Origin: an uncultured SAR116 cluster alpha proteobacterium
GTDB taxonomy: Bacteria > Pseudomonadota > Alphaproteobacteria > Puniceispirillales > Marisalimonadaceae
Assembly: GCA_902517815.1 (NCBI GenBank)
Contig: CABYED010000005.1
Span: 31,794-95,793, forward strand
Reading direction: 5' to 3'
DNA: 64,000 nt
Positions 25,680 through 37,180 of the stretch are shown piece by piece (position 1 is the first letter of the stretch; each line of letters opens with the position of its first letter). The notes under the pieces were generated by a model that was not told where the DNA came from, did not search any database, and saw only the letters and a list, made by a program, of their open reading frames with translations. A program made the position numbers and the translations under genes.

Positions 25680-26482
25680 ATTGGTTAGATTATATCTCAT
25701 TATTTTTTATTATTTTTATGGGTATTCCCCATGGATCTCTTGATGGAGCTATCTCTGTTACATTAGGTTTTACGAAAAGTTTTTATTTACAGGTACGATT
25801 TATAATTACATATTTATTAGTCGCTACATTAGTTGTAGTTCTGTGGTATTTTTTACCAGTTTTTTCCCTCATTTTGTTCTTAATAGTAAGTATTTTCCAT
25901 TTTGGTTGTGGTGATTTAAATTGGAAAAATAATAATTTATATTATATCTGTGGTTATGCTCATGGGGGGCTGGTATTATTGGGCATAATTTTTTTTAACA
26001 AAGATGAAGTTAATCATCTCTTTTCAATTTTATCTGGTAATCAATTGTATTTATTGTGGCAATTTCTTTATGCGGCTCTTTTGGTATGGATTTTATCATT
26101 AATTTTAATATTATTTAATTATAAAAAAATTACTTTTTCTAAAAATTATATCAAATTATTTACTGTAATGGTTTTAGTGATATCACTTTTCCCACCTTTG
26201 CCAGCATTTGCGATATATTTTTGTTTTGTTCACAGTATTCACCATTTTAAAAGAATTATACCAACGTTACTTAACTTTATGGAAAAGAAAAAATTATTGT
26301 TTCTAATGATTATTTTTTCTGTATTAAGTTGGTTTGGTGGTGTAACCGCATACTATATTTTACTAAATTTATATTCATATACAGATACAATTATAAAAGT
26401 AACTTTTATTGGTTTGGCAGCGTTAACTTTTCCACATATGATTTTAGTGGACGGTGTGTTTAGGCTTAAATATAAAATTTAG
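25661..26482 (+). CDS. blh: Beta-carotene 15,15'-dioxygenase, Brp/Blh family
   Basis: Membrane iron enzyme of 273 aa that cleaves beta-carotene to two retinal molecules, the chromophore of proteorhodopsin. About seven or eight hydrophobic segments. The conserved histidines are in GIPHGSLDGA, IFHFGCGD, VHSIHHFKR and FPHMILVDG. Last gene of the crt cluster; faces ubiA tail-to-tail with a 12-bp gap. Confidence 0.93.
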   Translation: MVQFTLDWLDYISLFFIIFMGIPHGSLDGAISVTLGFTKSFYLQVRFIITYLLVATLVVVLWYFLPVFSLILFLIVSIFHFGCGDLNWKNNNLYYICGYAHGGLVLLGIIFFNKDEVNHLFSILSGNQLYLLWQFLYAALLVWILSLILILFNYKKITFSKNYIKLFTVMVLVISLFPPLPAFAIYFCFVHSIHHFKRIIPTLLNFMEKKKLLFLMIIFSVLSWFGGVTAYYILLNLYSYTDTIIKVTFIGLAALTFPHMILVDGVFRLKYKI

Positions 26483-26494
26483 AATCTCTGTTTA

Positions 26495-27409
26495 TTAACT
26501 TATATAATTTCCTAAAGATGATAATGTTAACAATAGACCAAGGACGACATTTGATTTAAATATTTGCAATGGGTTATTATGTTCTATGTTTTTTATTTTT
26601 ATTACTTGATAAGTAAGATGCAATCCACAAAGTGATACACCAATGTACCAAAAGATATTATTATTTAATAAATATCCACTAATAATTAATAAGCAAAACA
26701 TTAAACTATATGAACATCCTACAAAAAAAGTTAAGAAGTTTTTAGCTGATACAGCGGAATTTTTAATACCAAAAATTTCATCTTCATTTTTATCCTGGCA
26801 TCCATAAATTGTGTCATATCCAATGATCCAGAATACAGTTGCCAAATACATAATGAATATTCCTAAATTCCACTCTTCATTTGCAGCAGACCAAGCTGTT
26901 GGGACAGCCCAACTAAAGGTCAATCCTAAGATAATTTGTGGCCATTTTGTAAATCTTTTAGCTAGAGGATATAGAATAACTAGAGGTATCGCTGAGACAG
27001 CTACAAACCAAGTGTAAACATTTAATTGATACAGACAAATTAAACCAATTAATAACATTGTAAATAAAAAATAGGTTGCGTGTAAAATTGAAATTTCACC
27101 ACTGGCAAGCGGTCTTGTTTTTGTTCTAGAAATTTTTTTATCAATATCTTTGTCCCACATATCATTAATAGTACATCCAGCAGCTCTCATTACGATTGAA
27201 CCTATTAAGAAAATAAACATTAGTTTTATACAGTTTATCAAATCTAAATTTGTTAATGGAAGCACCCACCACCCAGGTAGAAGTAGAAGCCAAAAACCGA
27301 CTGGTCTGTCAAATCTTCCCAATCTTATCCATTTGATATAATGCTTAGGTAGTATGTCCCACCAACCACTATCTAGCATGTCAGAATTATTTTGTTTGGG
27401 TATATTCAT
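26495..27409 (-). CDS. ubiA: 4-hydroxybenzoate polyprenyltransferase
   Basis: Membrane prenyltransferase of 304 aa for ubiquinone synthesis. UbiA motifs are clear: RFDRPVGFWLLLLPGWWVL, the first aspartate motif NDMWDKDIDKKISRTKTRPLASG and the second, YDTIYGCQDKNED. About eight or nine membrane helices. It is on the opposite strand to the carotenoid genes; although it belongs to a prenyltransferase superfamily, it is not a GGPP synthase. Divergent from rsmE across 75 bp. Confidence 0.94.
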   Translation of the reverse strand: MNIPKQNNSDMLDSGWWDILPKHYIKWIRLGRFDRPVGFWLLLLPGWWVLPLTNLDLINCIKLMFIFLIGSIVMRAAGCTINDMWDKDIDKKISRTKTRPLASGEISILHATYFLFTMLLIGLICLYQLNVYTWFVAVSAIPLVILYPLAKRFTKWPQIILGLTFSWAVPTAWSAANEEWNLGIFIMYLATVFWIIGYDTIYGCQDKNEDEIFGIKNSAVSAKNFLTFFVGCSYSLMFCLLIISGYLLNNNIFWYIGVSLCGLHLTYQVIKIKNIEHNNPLQIFKSNVVLGLLLTLSSLGNYIS

Positions 27410-27484
27410 AAATAATGCAATATCATTATACTATATTCTAATCAATGAGCAGTGAAATTAATTTAAGTTATACGGTTTTCGATA

Positions 27485-28240
27485 ATGTTAGACCTATCTT
27501 ATAAAGCTAAAATCAGACTTTATTTTCCAGGAGAAATATCTTTAAAAAGTCAAGTTAAACTAGAAAATAAGCAAGTTCATTATTTAATAAATGTAATGAG
27601 AAAAAAAATTGATGATTCAATTTTAGTTTTCAATAGCGTTAATGGTGAGTTTTTGGCTAAAATTTCTGAAATTTATAAAAATACAATTATTATTGATATC
27701 ATTAAAAAAATACGAGATGTCAAAGTTGAAAATGATATCTGGTTATTATTTGCGCCAGTTAAAAAATCTCCAACTGAATATATAGTGCAAAAGGCAACTG
27801 AATTGGGAGTATCTAAAATTATCCCTGTAATTACAGAACGCACTATCACAAAAAATTTAAATCTAAAAAGAATGCAAGATATAGCTATTGAATCTTCTGA
27901 ACAATGCGAACGCATAACGATTCCTGAAGTCTGTGCTGTAAAGAAACTTAAAGATTTAATTCCTAATTGGGATAAAGATCGAATTATATTTTTTTGTGAC
28001 GAAACCATTAGAAACAATGATTTCGTCAAAATAGAGTTTCAAAATTTATCAACAAAGTCTTTTGGTGCTATTCTAGTGGGTCCTGAAGGTGGTTTCAGTA
28101 CAAATGAAACAAATTATTTAAGAGAAAAGAAGTTTATAAGACCAATTGATCTGGGACCTAGAATTTTGAGATCTGATACAGCAGTAATTGCTGCACTTTC
28201 TCTTTGGCCCTATTTAAATAGAGATATTAAAAATAATTAA
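27485..28240 (+). CDS. rsmE: 16S rRNA (uracil1498-N3)-methyltransferase RsmE
   Basis: SPOUT-family methyltransferase of 251 aa. The N-terminal PUA-like domain (HYLINVMRKKIDDSILVFN) is followed by the SPOUT knot with the motifs KSPTEYIVQKATELGVSKIIPV, ILVGPEGGFS and LGPRILRSDTAVIAAL. Followed by gshA after 96 bp; this order (ubiA, rsmE, gshA) recurs in Alphaproteobacteria. Confidence 0.95.
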   Translation: MLDLSYKAKIRLYFPGEISLKSQVKLENKQVHYLINVMRKKIDDSILVFNSVNGEFLAKISEIYKNTIIIDIIKKIRDVKVENDIWLLFAPVKKSPTEYIVQKATELGVSKIIPVITERTITKNLNLKRMQDIAIESSEQCERITIPEVCAVKKLKDLIPNWDKDRIIFFCDETIRNNDFVKIEFQNLSTKSFGAILVGPEGGFSTNETNYLREKKFIRPIDLGPRILRSDTAVIAALSLWPYLNRDIKNN

Positions 28241-28336
28241 TAATCTTATAATTAAGTTCAATCTAGATTAGAAATACTATAACATGTTAAGTGTTAATAT
28301 TTTCAATTTATACCATAATCTAAATATGAGATCTAA

Positions 28337-29683
28337 ATGCCAAGATTAAAAAAAGAACACCTCATAAATTGGTTTAAAGAAGGTGAAAAAAAAAGAGAAG
28401 ATTGGAAAATAGGTACAGAACATGAAAAATTTGTTTTTCATTTAAATAACTTAGAAAGAGTTGGTTATTTTGGTAAATCAAGTGTAAGTGAACTATTAAA
28501 TAATCTTGCAAAAGAAAATAAATGGGAAAAAATTTTAGAAAAAAACAATACGATTGCTTTAAAAGATGAAACTGGTGCATCAATTTCTCTTGAACCTGGT
28601 GGGCAATTAGAATTATCAGGGTCTCCTCTGGATAACTTACATCAAACATGTAGAGAGACTGGAAGACACCTAAAAATCATGAAAAAAGCTATGAACAAAC
28701 TTGGATTATCAATGATTGGTCTAGGTTATGATCCTAAATGGTCTCGTTCAAAGCAAAATTGGATGCCAAAGGGTCGATATGAAATAATGAAAAATTTTAT
28801 GCCTAAAGTTGGTCAACTCGGATTAGATATGATGTTAAGGACATGTACTATTCAAGTTAATCTGGATTATTTGAATGAACAGGACATGGTCCAAAAGTTT
28901 CAAACATCCTTGGCATTACAATCCATTGCAACAGCTATTTTTGCTAATTCCCCATTTATTGAAGGTAAGGAAAGTGGATATTTATCTTCAAGAGCAATGG
29001 TCTGGACAGATACTGACCCTAATAGAACAGGTGTACCAGAAATTGTTTTTAATGAAACTTTTGGCTATGAGAAATGGTTAGATTATGTCCTCAAGGTGCC
29101 AATGTATTTTGTATACAGGGAAGGCAAGTATATTGACGTATCTGGAAGATCTTTTGTAGATTTTATGGATGGAAAATTAGAAGGTTTTGAAGGTCAATTT
29201 CCTTCTCTCAAAGATTGGGAGGACCATGTAACAGTTGCATTCCCAGAAGTTAGACTTAAACAATATTTAGAAATGAGAGGTGCAGATGGTGGCCCTTGGA
29301 ATATAATTTGTGCCCTCCCAGCGTTATGGGTGGGATTATTGTATGATAATGAGGCTCAATTAGAGGCCTATGATTTGGCAAAGCCATTTATGAATGCTCA
29401 GCTTCTAGAAGAAGGAAGAATTTCAGCTGCAAAATACGGTTTAAATGGGAAACTAGGATCAAAAAAAATTATTGATATAGCAGAAGAAATGATAAGAATT
29501 TCTAGTTTAGGTCTTCAAAGACGTAATAAATTAGATGAACGAGGTGTTGATGAAAGACAGTTTTTAGATCCACTGTACAATATCATTAGAAACAAAAAGA
29601 CTGGATCTGAAATTCTTCTAGAAAAGTTTAATGGTATCTGGAAGAAAAATATAGACAAAGTATTTATCGATAACGCTTTCTGA
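28337..29683 (+). CDS. gshA: Glutamate-cysteine ligase, plant/alphaproteobacterial type
   Basis: 448 aa; makes gamma-glutamylcysteine, the first step of glutathione synthesis. The sequence matches the plant-like class found in Alphaproteobacteria: KIGTEHEKFVF near the N-terminus, ISLEPGGQLELSG (substrate-binding region), YEIMKNFMPKVG and MMLRTCTIQVNLDY. The glutathione synthetase gene (gshB) is not in the window. Its stop lies inside a 7-bp inverted repeat shared with the convergent tldD end. Confidence 0.95.
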   Translation: MPRLKKEHLINWFKEGEKKREDWKIGTEHEKFVFHLNNLERVGYFGKSSVSELLNNLAKENKWEKILEKNNTIALKDETGASISLEPGGQLELSGSPLDNLHQTCRETGRHLKIMKKAMNKLGLSMIGLGYDPKWSRSKQNWMPKGRYEIMKNFMPKVGQLGLDMMLRTCTIQVNLDYLNEQDMVQKFQTSLALQSIATAIFANSPFIEGKESGYLSSRAMVWTDTDPNRTGVPEIVFNETFGYEKWLDYVLKVPMYFVYREGKYIDVSGRSFVDFMDGKLEGFEGQFPSLKDWEDHVTVAFPEVRLKQYLEMRGADGGPWNIICALPALWVGLLYDNEAQLEAYDLAKPFMNAQLLEEGRISAAKYGLNGKLGSKKIIDIAEEMIRISSLGLQRRNKLDERGVDERQFLDPLYNIIRNKKTGSEILLEKFNGIWKKNIDKVFIDNAF

Positions 29684-29701
29684 TACTTTAGTTTGTATCA
29701 G
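29680..29701. repeat. Inverted repeat across the convergent gshA/tldD stops
   Basis: CTGATAC (29680-29686) and GTATCAG (29695-29701) with an 8-nt loop. It spans both stop codons. Neither side has a T-run, so it is at most a weak bidirectional terminator or 3'-end stabilising hairpin. Confidence 0.35.
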
Positions 29702-31136
29702 TTCCTCCTACTGTGATGCCCCCCATTAATAACGTAGGTTGTCCAACACCCACAGGAACACCCTGACCTTCTTTTCCACATGTGCCAATTCCGTCATCTA
29801 AAGACATGTCATTTCCAATAAGAGAAATTTTTGACATTGCATCGGGGCCATTACCAATTAGGGTTGCTCCTTTAAGTGGCTGCTTAACTTTTCCATTTTC
29901 TACTAGATATGCCTCTGAAGCAGAAAAAACAAATTTCCCATTTGTAATATCAACTTGTCCACCAGCAAAATTAACAGCATAAATGCCTTTTTTAACTGTA
30001 CTTATAATCTCTTCTGGTTCAATTGTTCCATTATCCATGTAAGTGTTTGTCATTCTTGGCATAGGGTAATGAGAATAAGACTGTCTTCTCCCATTTCCAG
30101 TTGGTTCCATTTTCATCAATCTTGCATTCTGTCGGTCTTGCATATAATTTCTTAAAATTCCATTTTCTATTAAAATGTTCTTTGATGATTTTGTGCCTTC
30201 GTCATCAATTGTTATTGATCCTCTTTTGTTTTCAATTGTTCCGTCATCAATAACTGTAACCCCGTCAGCAGTAACCTTTTCTCCAATTTTCCCTGAGAAT
30301 ATTGAAGTGCCTTTCCTATTAAAATCTCCTTCTAAACCATGACCTACAGCTTCGTGTAACATAACACCTGGCCAACCTGGACCCAAAATTACAGGCATTT
30401 CACCAGCAGGTGTAGGTATAGATTCAAGGTTGGTATTAGCAATTCTCAAAGCTTCTTTAACTTGACCTTTCCATCTGTCAGAATTAATCCATTCTTCATA
30501 TCTTCCTCTTCCACCACATCCAGAATTTCCAGTCTCTCTCCTTCCATTTTTTTCAACAACTAATGATACGTTAAGTCTAATAAGAGGCCTAATGTCAGCG
30601 GTTCTCTTTCCATCACCTCTTAATATTTGAATTGCTTGATAAGAGGCAGAAATAGATGCTGAAACTTGAATAACTTTTTTATCAATTGATCTTGCGTAAG
30701 CATCAATTTCTTGAAGTAAACTTGTTTTTATTTTAAATGAAGTTTTCTCTATTGGATTTATTGAAGTGTAAAGTGGTTTGTTAATTCCATGTGAAGGACC
30801 TGGAGCCATGATGCCTGAATAGTTTTTTGATACGGACCTGACTGTTTCTGAGGCTCTTTTAAGAGAAGATTCTGTTATTTCGCCCGAATGAGCAAACCCT
30901 CTGGCTTCACCTGCAATTGCCCTTAAACCAAAACCCTTTGTGCTATCGTAAGCAATATTTTTCATTCGTCCGTCGTCAAATGAAAACGATTCTGATTTTG
31001 TTGACTCAAGATACAATTCTCCGTCATCAGCATCTTTTAGAGTGTCTGATACAATAGATTGAGCTTTATTAAGATCAAAATCATTATCCTTGTAAAACAA
31101 TTTATCAGTTATTTCTAATGGTGATTTATTTTCCAT
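29688..31136 (-). CDS. tldD: TldD-type zinc metalloprotease subunit
   Basis: 482 aa. The zinc site HEAVGH is at residues 261-266 within PGVMLHEAVGHGLEGDFNRKG, so this is the catalytic partner of the PmbA/TldE protein encoded at 17.8-19.1 kb. Together they degrade small peptides and mature modified peptides. Other family segments: GFGLRAIAGEARGFAHS, NILIENGILRNYMQDRQNARLM. The two genes are 10 kb apart and on the same strand, not an operon. It is divergent from the cytochrome oxidase operon. Confidence 0.97.
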   Translation of the reverse strand: MENKSPLEITDKLFYKDNDFDLNKAQSIVSDTLKDADDGELYLESTKSESFSFDDGRMKNIAYDSTKGFGLRAIAGEARGFAHSGEITESSLKRASETVRSVSKNYSGIMAPGPSHGINKPLYTSINPIEKTSFKIKTSLLQEIDAYARSIDKKVIQVSASISASYQAIQILRGDGKRTADIRPLIRLNVSLVVEKNGRRETGNSGCGGRGRYEEWINSDRWKGQVKEALRIANTNLESIPTPAGEMPVILGPGWPGVMLHEAVGHGLEGDFNRKGTSIFSGKIGEKVTADGVTVIDDGTIENKRGSITIDDEGTKSSKNILIENGILRNYMQDRQNARLMKMEPTGNGRRQSYSHYPMPRMTNTYMDNGTIEPEEIISTVKKGIYAVNFAGGQVDITNGKFVFSASEAYLVENGKVKQPLKGATLIGNGPDAMSKISLIGNDMSLDDGIGTCGKEGQGVPVGVGQPTLLMGGITVGGTDTN

Positions 31137-31403
31137 TTTTGAGCCTATTAATTAAATTTTTTATGTATATGACATGATAATATAATTACTATTCTTCAAG
31201 ATTAACACTAAAAAATATAAATTTGATAATTAAATAATAATTTAATTTAAAAAAAATAATTTATTTGGTTTTAGATCTAGCATTTTTCATAAAAAAGTTT
31301 TAAGTAATACATATAAAGACGTATTTTAGAATCATTTCAAATTAATCTAAATTTAATCTATTACTTTAGATTTGATTTGATTAAAGCTTGAGGAGCATAA
31401 ATA

Positions 31404-33898
<2,495 letters not shown>

Positions 33899-33918
33899 TA
33901 TAGGTTTTGAACTTTAAT

Positions 33919-34851
33919 ATGCCATCGATAGCAGTTAACACTAAGGATATTTCGCAAGATACCAATAACTTAGGTTCACCATATGATTATATTAATCTTA
34001 TGAAGCCTAGGGTTATGTCGTTAGTAGTTTTTACAGCTTTCGTTGGATATTATAATGCGGTTCCAGTATTAGGTAATTCAACTAATCCATTTTTAGCTTT
34101 GATAGGAATATTTGCTATAGCCCTTGGAGCAGGTGCATCTGGGGTTCTTAATCAATGGTATGACAGAGACATTGATTCTTTAATGGATAGAACAAAGAAT
34201 AGACCTATCCCATCTGGTAAGATCCAACCTTCTGAAGCTCTGTCATTTGGAGTTATTACATCTATTTTGTCTATAATAATATTAGGTTTATCTATAAATT
34301 GGTTAGCAGCAAGCCTACTTGCTTTTACAATATTTTTCTATGCAGTAGTTTATACAATGTGGCTTAAAAGACACACTGTTCAAAATATTGTAATAGGTGG
34401 TGCTGCTGGCGCATTTCCTCCGATCATTGGGCATATTTGTGCTACAGGTTCTATTGGGGTAGAATCTGTAATCTTATTCCTAATAATATTTTTATGGACA
34501 CCGCCACATTTTTGGGCTCTGGCTTTAGTAAATAAATCAGATTACAGAGCTGCTAAAATACCAATGTTACCAATTATTTATGGTGATATGGTCACTCGAA
34601 AGAATATATTTATTTACTCACTTTTACTCATGCCTTGCGCATACCTTCCTTGCATTTTAAATTACTCTGGTAACTTTTATATGATAGTCGTTACGTTACT
34701 TAATATTGAATTTATAAGAAGATCTATTTATGTACTAAAAGGAAATAAAGATTCAGAAAGAGGTCTATTTGTGTACTCAATTTTTTATTTGAGTATTTTA
34801 TTTGCGAGTATTTCTTTTGATAAACTCATTAGTGATTTTATGATAGGTTAA
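33919..34851 (+). CDS. ctaB: Protoheme IX farnesyltransferase (heme O synthase)
   Basis: UbiA-superfamily membrane enzyme of 310 aa that farnesylates heme b to heme o for the oxidase. Motifs: LMKPRVMSLVVFTAFVG, NQWYDRDIDSLMDRTKNRPIPSG (aspartate motif), GAAGAFPPIIGH and LWTPPHFWALAL. I use the ATG at 33919; a TTG at 33907 adds four residues. Lies 20 bp after coxA and is followed after 2 bp by a small cox gene. Confidence 0.95.
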   Translation: MPSIAVNTKDISQDTNNLGSPYDYINLMKPRVMSLVVFTAFVGYYNAVPVLGNSTNPFLALIGIFAIALGAGASGVLNQWYDRDIDSLMDRTKNRPIPSGKIQPSEALSFGVITSILSIIILGLSINWLAASLLAFTIFFYAVVYTMWLKRHTVQNIVIGGAAGAFPPIIGHICATGSIGVESVILFLIIFLWTPPHFWALALVNKSDYRAAKIPMLPIIYGDMVTRKNIFIYSLLLMPCAYLPCILNYSGNFYMIVVTLLNIEFIRRSIYVLKGNKDSERGLFVYSIFYLSILFASISFDKLISDFMIG

Positions 34852-34853
34852 AT

Positions 34854-34997
34854 ATGAAATCTAATAAAAATGATGAATATATTAGAGCTTTTTACGAAAA
34901 TAGAAAATCGAAGAATTTTGCTATTTTAGGAATAATAATATTTATGGTTGTTCTTTTCTTTTTTATTACAATTTTAAGAATGGATGTCACTGCATAA
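34854..34997 (+). CDS. Small membrane protein of the cox operon (CoxF-like)
   Basis: 47 aa starting MKSNKNDEYIRAFYENRKSK, then one hydrophobic helix (about residues 21-41, FAILGIIIFMVVLFFFITIL) and a short tail. The ATG begins 2 bp after the ctaB stop and the TAA abuts the ctaG ATG exactly, so it is in a tight operon and under selection for phase. Alphaproteobacterial cox operons usually carry such a short single-span protein (often called CoxF) between ctaB and ctaG; its function is not established. Confidence 0.8.
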   Translation: MKSNKNDEYIRAFYENRKSKNFAILGIIIFMVVLFFFITILRMDVTA

Positions 34998-35537
34998 ATG
35001 TCTTCAAGTTTATCCAAAAAAAATAATAATTCTTTAAAATGGGCATTCCTAATTGTTTTTTTTATGCTTGGTTTATCTTTTGCCTCTGTTCCATTGTATG
35101 ATTTGTTTTGTAGAGTTACTGGATATGCAGGGACGGTTCAAAGAGCTACACTAGCTCCAGGATCAAATGGTCAATATAGAAATATCCAAATAAGATTTGA
35201 CTCAAATATCTCACAAGAACTTAATTGGGAGTTTAAAGCCCCTAAAAAAGAAATAATTGTTCAGCCTGGTATACAACAAGTCATTTACTATACAGCAAAA
35301 AATTTATCGAACAAACCAACAACAGGTACAGCAGTATTTAACGTATCTCCTCCGAAAGCTGGAAGTGTTTTTATGAAAGTAGATTGTTTTTGTTTTGTAA
35401 AACAAACACTCCAGCCGGGAGAAGAGGTTAAAATGCCTGTTTCGTTTTATGTTGACCCAAGCATAAATGACGATGAAAACACAAAAAACTTGGAAGAGAT
35501 CACTTTGTCATATACATTTTTTAATGCTGAAACATAG
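34998..35537 (+). CDS. ctaG: Cytochrome c oxidase assembly protein CtaG/Cox11
   Basis: 179 aa; membrane-anchored copper chaperone for the CuB site. One N-terminal helix (about 14-33) followed by VPLYDLFCRVTGYAGT and an immunoglobulin-like periplasmic domain. Copper-binding cysteines are seen in DCFCF (Cys130, Cys132) and in the LFC segment near the membrane. It directly follows the CoxF-like gene and precedes coxC. Confidence 0.96.
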   Translation: MSSSLSKKNNNSLKWAFLIVFFMLGLSFASVPLYDLFCRVTGYAGTVQRATLAPGSNGQYRNIQIRFDSNISQELNWEFKAPKKEIIVQPGIQQVIYYTAKNLSNKPTTGTAVFNVSPPKAGSVFMKVDCFCFVKQTLQPGEEVKMPVSFYVDPSINDDENTKNLEEITLSYTFFNAET

Positions 35538-35605
35538 TTTATAAGTTAAAAATTTTTTGGATTAAGTTGAGTTAGGATATATAAAGGTTAATTAAGGAGA
35601 ATGAA

Positions 35606-36391
35606 ATGAGTGGCGAACAAAAACATCAATATCACTTAGTTGAACCAAGCCCATGGCCTGCCTTAGGATCTGCTGCTGGCTTCACCCTTTTTCTTGGGCT
35701 TACATTATATATGCATGAATATCCATACTCGTTATGGGTGTTAGGTGCAGGTTTGTTTATGGTGTTAGCTACCATGTTTTATTGGTGGAGGGACATTGTA
35801 AGAGAAGCTGAATACCAAGGTCATCATACACCCATTGTTCAAATTGGTATGAGATATGGCATGATTTTTTTTATTTGCTCTGAGGTTATGTTTTTTGTCG
35901 CTTTTTTTTGGGCTTTTTTTGATTCAAGTTTATATCCTGATACTGGTGTGTGGCCACCAGAGGGTATTGTTGCTTTAGACCCATTTGATCTACCTTTAAT
36001 TAATACACTAATATTACTATTATCCGGTTGTACAGTTACCTGGTCTCATCACGCTCTCCAACATGATAATAGAAAAGATTTTATAACAGGTCTTGTTTTA
36101 ACTATAATTTTAGGCGCAATATTTACAGCGGTTCAAGCATATGAATATCAGCATGCCACTTTTGCGTTTACTGATGGAATTTATGCTTCAACTTTTTATA
36201 TGGCCACTGGTTTCCATGGATTTCACGTATTAGTTGGAACAATATTTTTAACAGTTTGCTTATTTAGGGGTCTTAAAGGTCATTTTACTGCTGATCATCA
36301 CTTTGGGTTTGAAGCAGCTGCTTGGTATTGGCATTTTGTTGATGTTGTTTGGTTATTTTTATTTGTTTGTATATATTGGTGGGGTGGTTGA
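35606..36391 (+). CDS. coxC: Cytochrome c oxidase subunit III
   Basis: 261 aa with seven predicted helices. The N-terminus HQYHLVEPSPWPALGSAAGF, the FICSEVMFFVAFFWAFFDSSL helix and the C-terminal WYWHFVDVVWLFLFVCIYWWGG are diagnostic. It stabilises proton uptake by subunit I. It has a strong AAGGAG ribosome-binding site just before the ATG, after a 68-bp gap from ctaG. Confidence 0.97.
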   Translation: MSGEQKHQYHLVEPSPWPALGSAAGFTLFLGLTLYMHEYPYSLWVLGAGLFMVLATMFYWWRDIVREAEYQGHHTPIVQIGMRYGMIFFICSEVMFFVAFFWAFFDSSLYPDTGVWPPEGIVALDPFDLPLINTLILLLSGCTVTWSHHALQHDNRKDFITGLVLTIILGAIFTAVQAYEYQHATFAFTDGIYASTFYMATGFHGFHVLVGTIFLTVCLFRGLKGHFTADHHFGFEAAAWYWHFVDVVWLFLFVCIYWWGG

Positions 36392-36436
36392 TAGGTATTT
36401 ATAATACTTATTAAAAATAAGGTTTATATACTAATA

Positions 36437-37180
36437 ATGAAAATACAATTTAAGCCAATGTTATGGCCATCAATATTTTCTATATTGATTTTTGCTATTT
36501 TAATTAGTTTTGGCACATGGCAAGTAAAAAGACTATTTTGGAAAGAAGCTCTAATTAAAAATTATTTTACGCAAAGTCAATCTAATCCAATAACTGACCC
36601 TGCTGAACTAGAAAAGTCTTCAATTAATGAATTTAAATCTATAAGTATTTTAGGTCGTTTTATTCACAGTAATGAAATCTATATTACTGGCAAAACTTAC
36701 GAAGGTAACGCAGGATTTCACGTGATAACCCCATTTATTATGGAAAATAACAAAATTGTTCTTATAAACAGAGGTTGGGTATCAGAAAGTTATAAAAATC
36801 CTGACAAAAGGAAATTTAGTCTCACCAAAGACTTAGTAAAATTAAAAGGAATTATTAGACATCCTCAAAAGAAAGGTTATTTTGTTCCAGAAAATGATGG
36901 AGAAAATGGTTTTTGGTTTACAATTGTACCTAATCAGATTTTTGACTTTATAAATATTATCTCGAACAAAACAATTAATGATTATTATATTGACGCTCTG
37001 CGTGTTGGTGAAAAGCTGACACTCCCTATCGGAGTAGATGGTAAGCCTAAATTTCGCAATCAACACTTATCATATGCCATAACCTGGTATGGATTAGCTT
37101 TATCTCTTCTATTTGTGTACTTTTCATATCATGCGTCATGTGGAAGATTAATATTTAAAAAGAATAAAAGAAATGGATGA
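36437..37180 (+). CDS. surf1: SURF1-family oxidase assembly protein
   Basis: 247 aa with the two-helix SURF1 layout: an N-terminal helix (ILIFAILISFGTWQVKRLFWKE, containing the family G-x-W-Q-x-x-R motif), a periplasmic loop with VLINRGWV, and a C-terminal helix in NQHLSYAITWYGLALSLLFVYF. The protein helps insert heme a into subunit I. Overlaps thrC by 8 bp. Confidence 0.93.
   Translation: MKIQFKPMLWPSIFSILIFAILISFGTWQVKRLFWKEALIKNYFTQSQSNPITDPAELEKSSINEFKSISILGRFIHSNEIYITGKTYEGNAGFHVITPFIMENNKIVLINRGWVSESYKNPDKRKFSLTKDLVKLKGIIRHPQKKGYFVPENDGENGFWFTIVPNQIFDFINIISNKTINDYYIDALRVGEKLTLPIGVDGKPKFRNQHLSYAITWYGLALSLLFVYFSYHASCGRLIFKKNKRNG

Noticed and set aside
26495..27409. The prenyltransferase next to blh as the missing carotenoid gene
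   Set aside because: Motifs are those of UbiA (membrane aromatic prenyltransferase), not of a GGPP synthase, and it lies on the opposite strand.
31170..31195. Possible second Fur box upstream of the cox operon
   Set aside because: GATAATATAATTACTATTC shares only about 11 of 19 positions and is not palindromic; expected by chance in AT-rich DNA.
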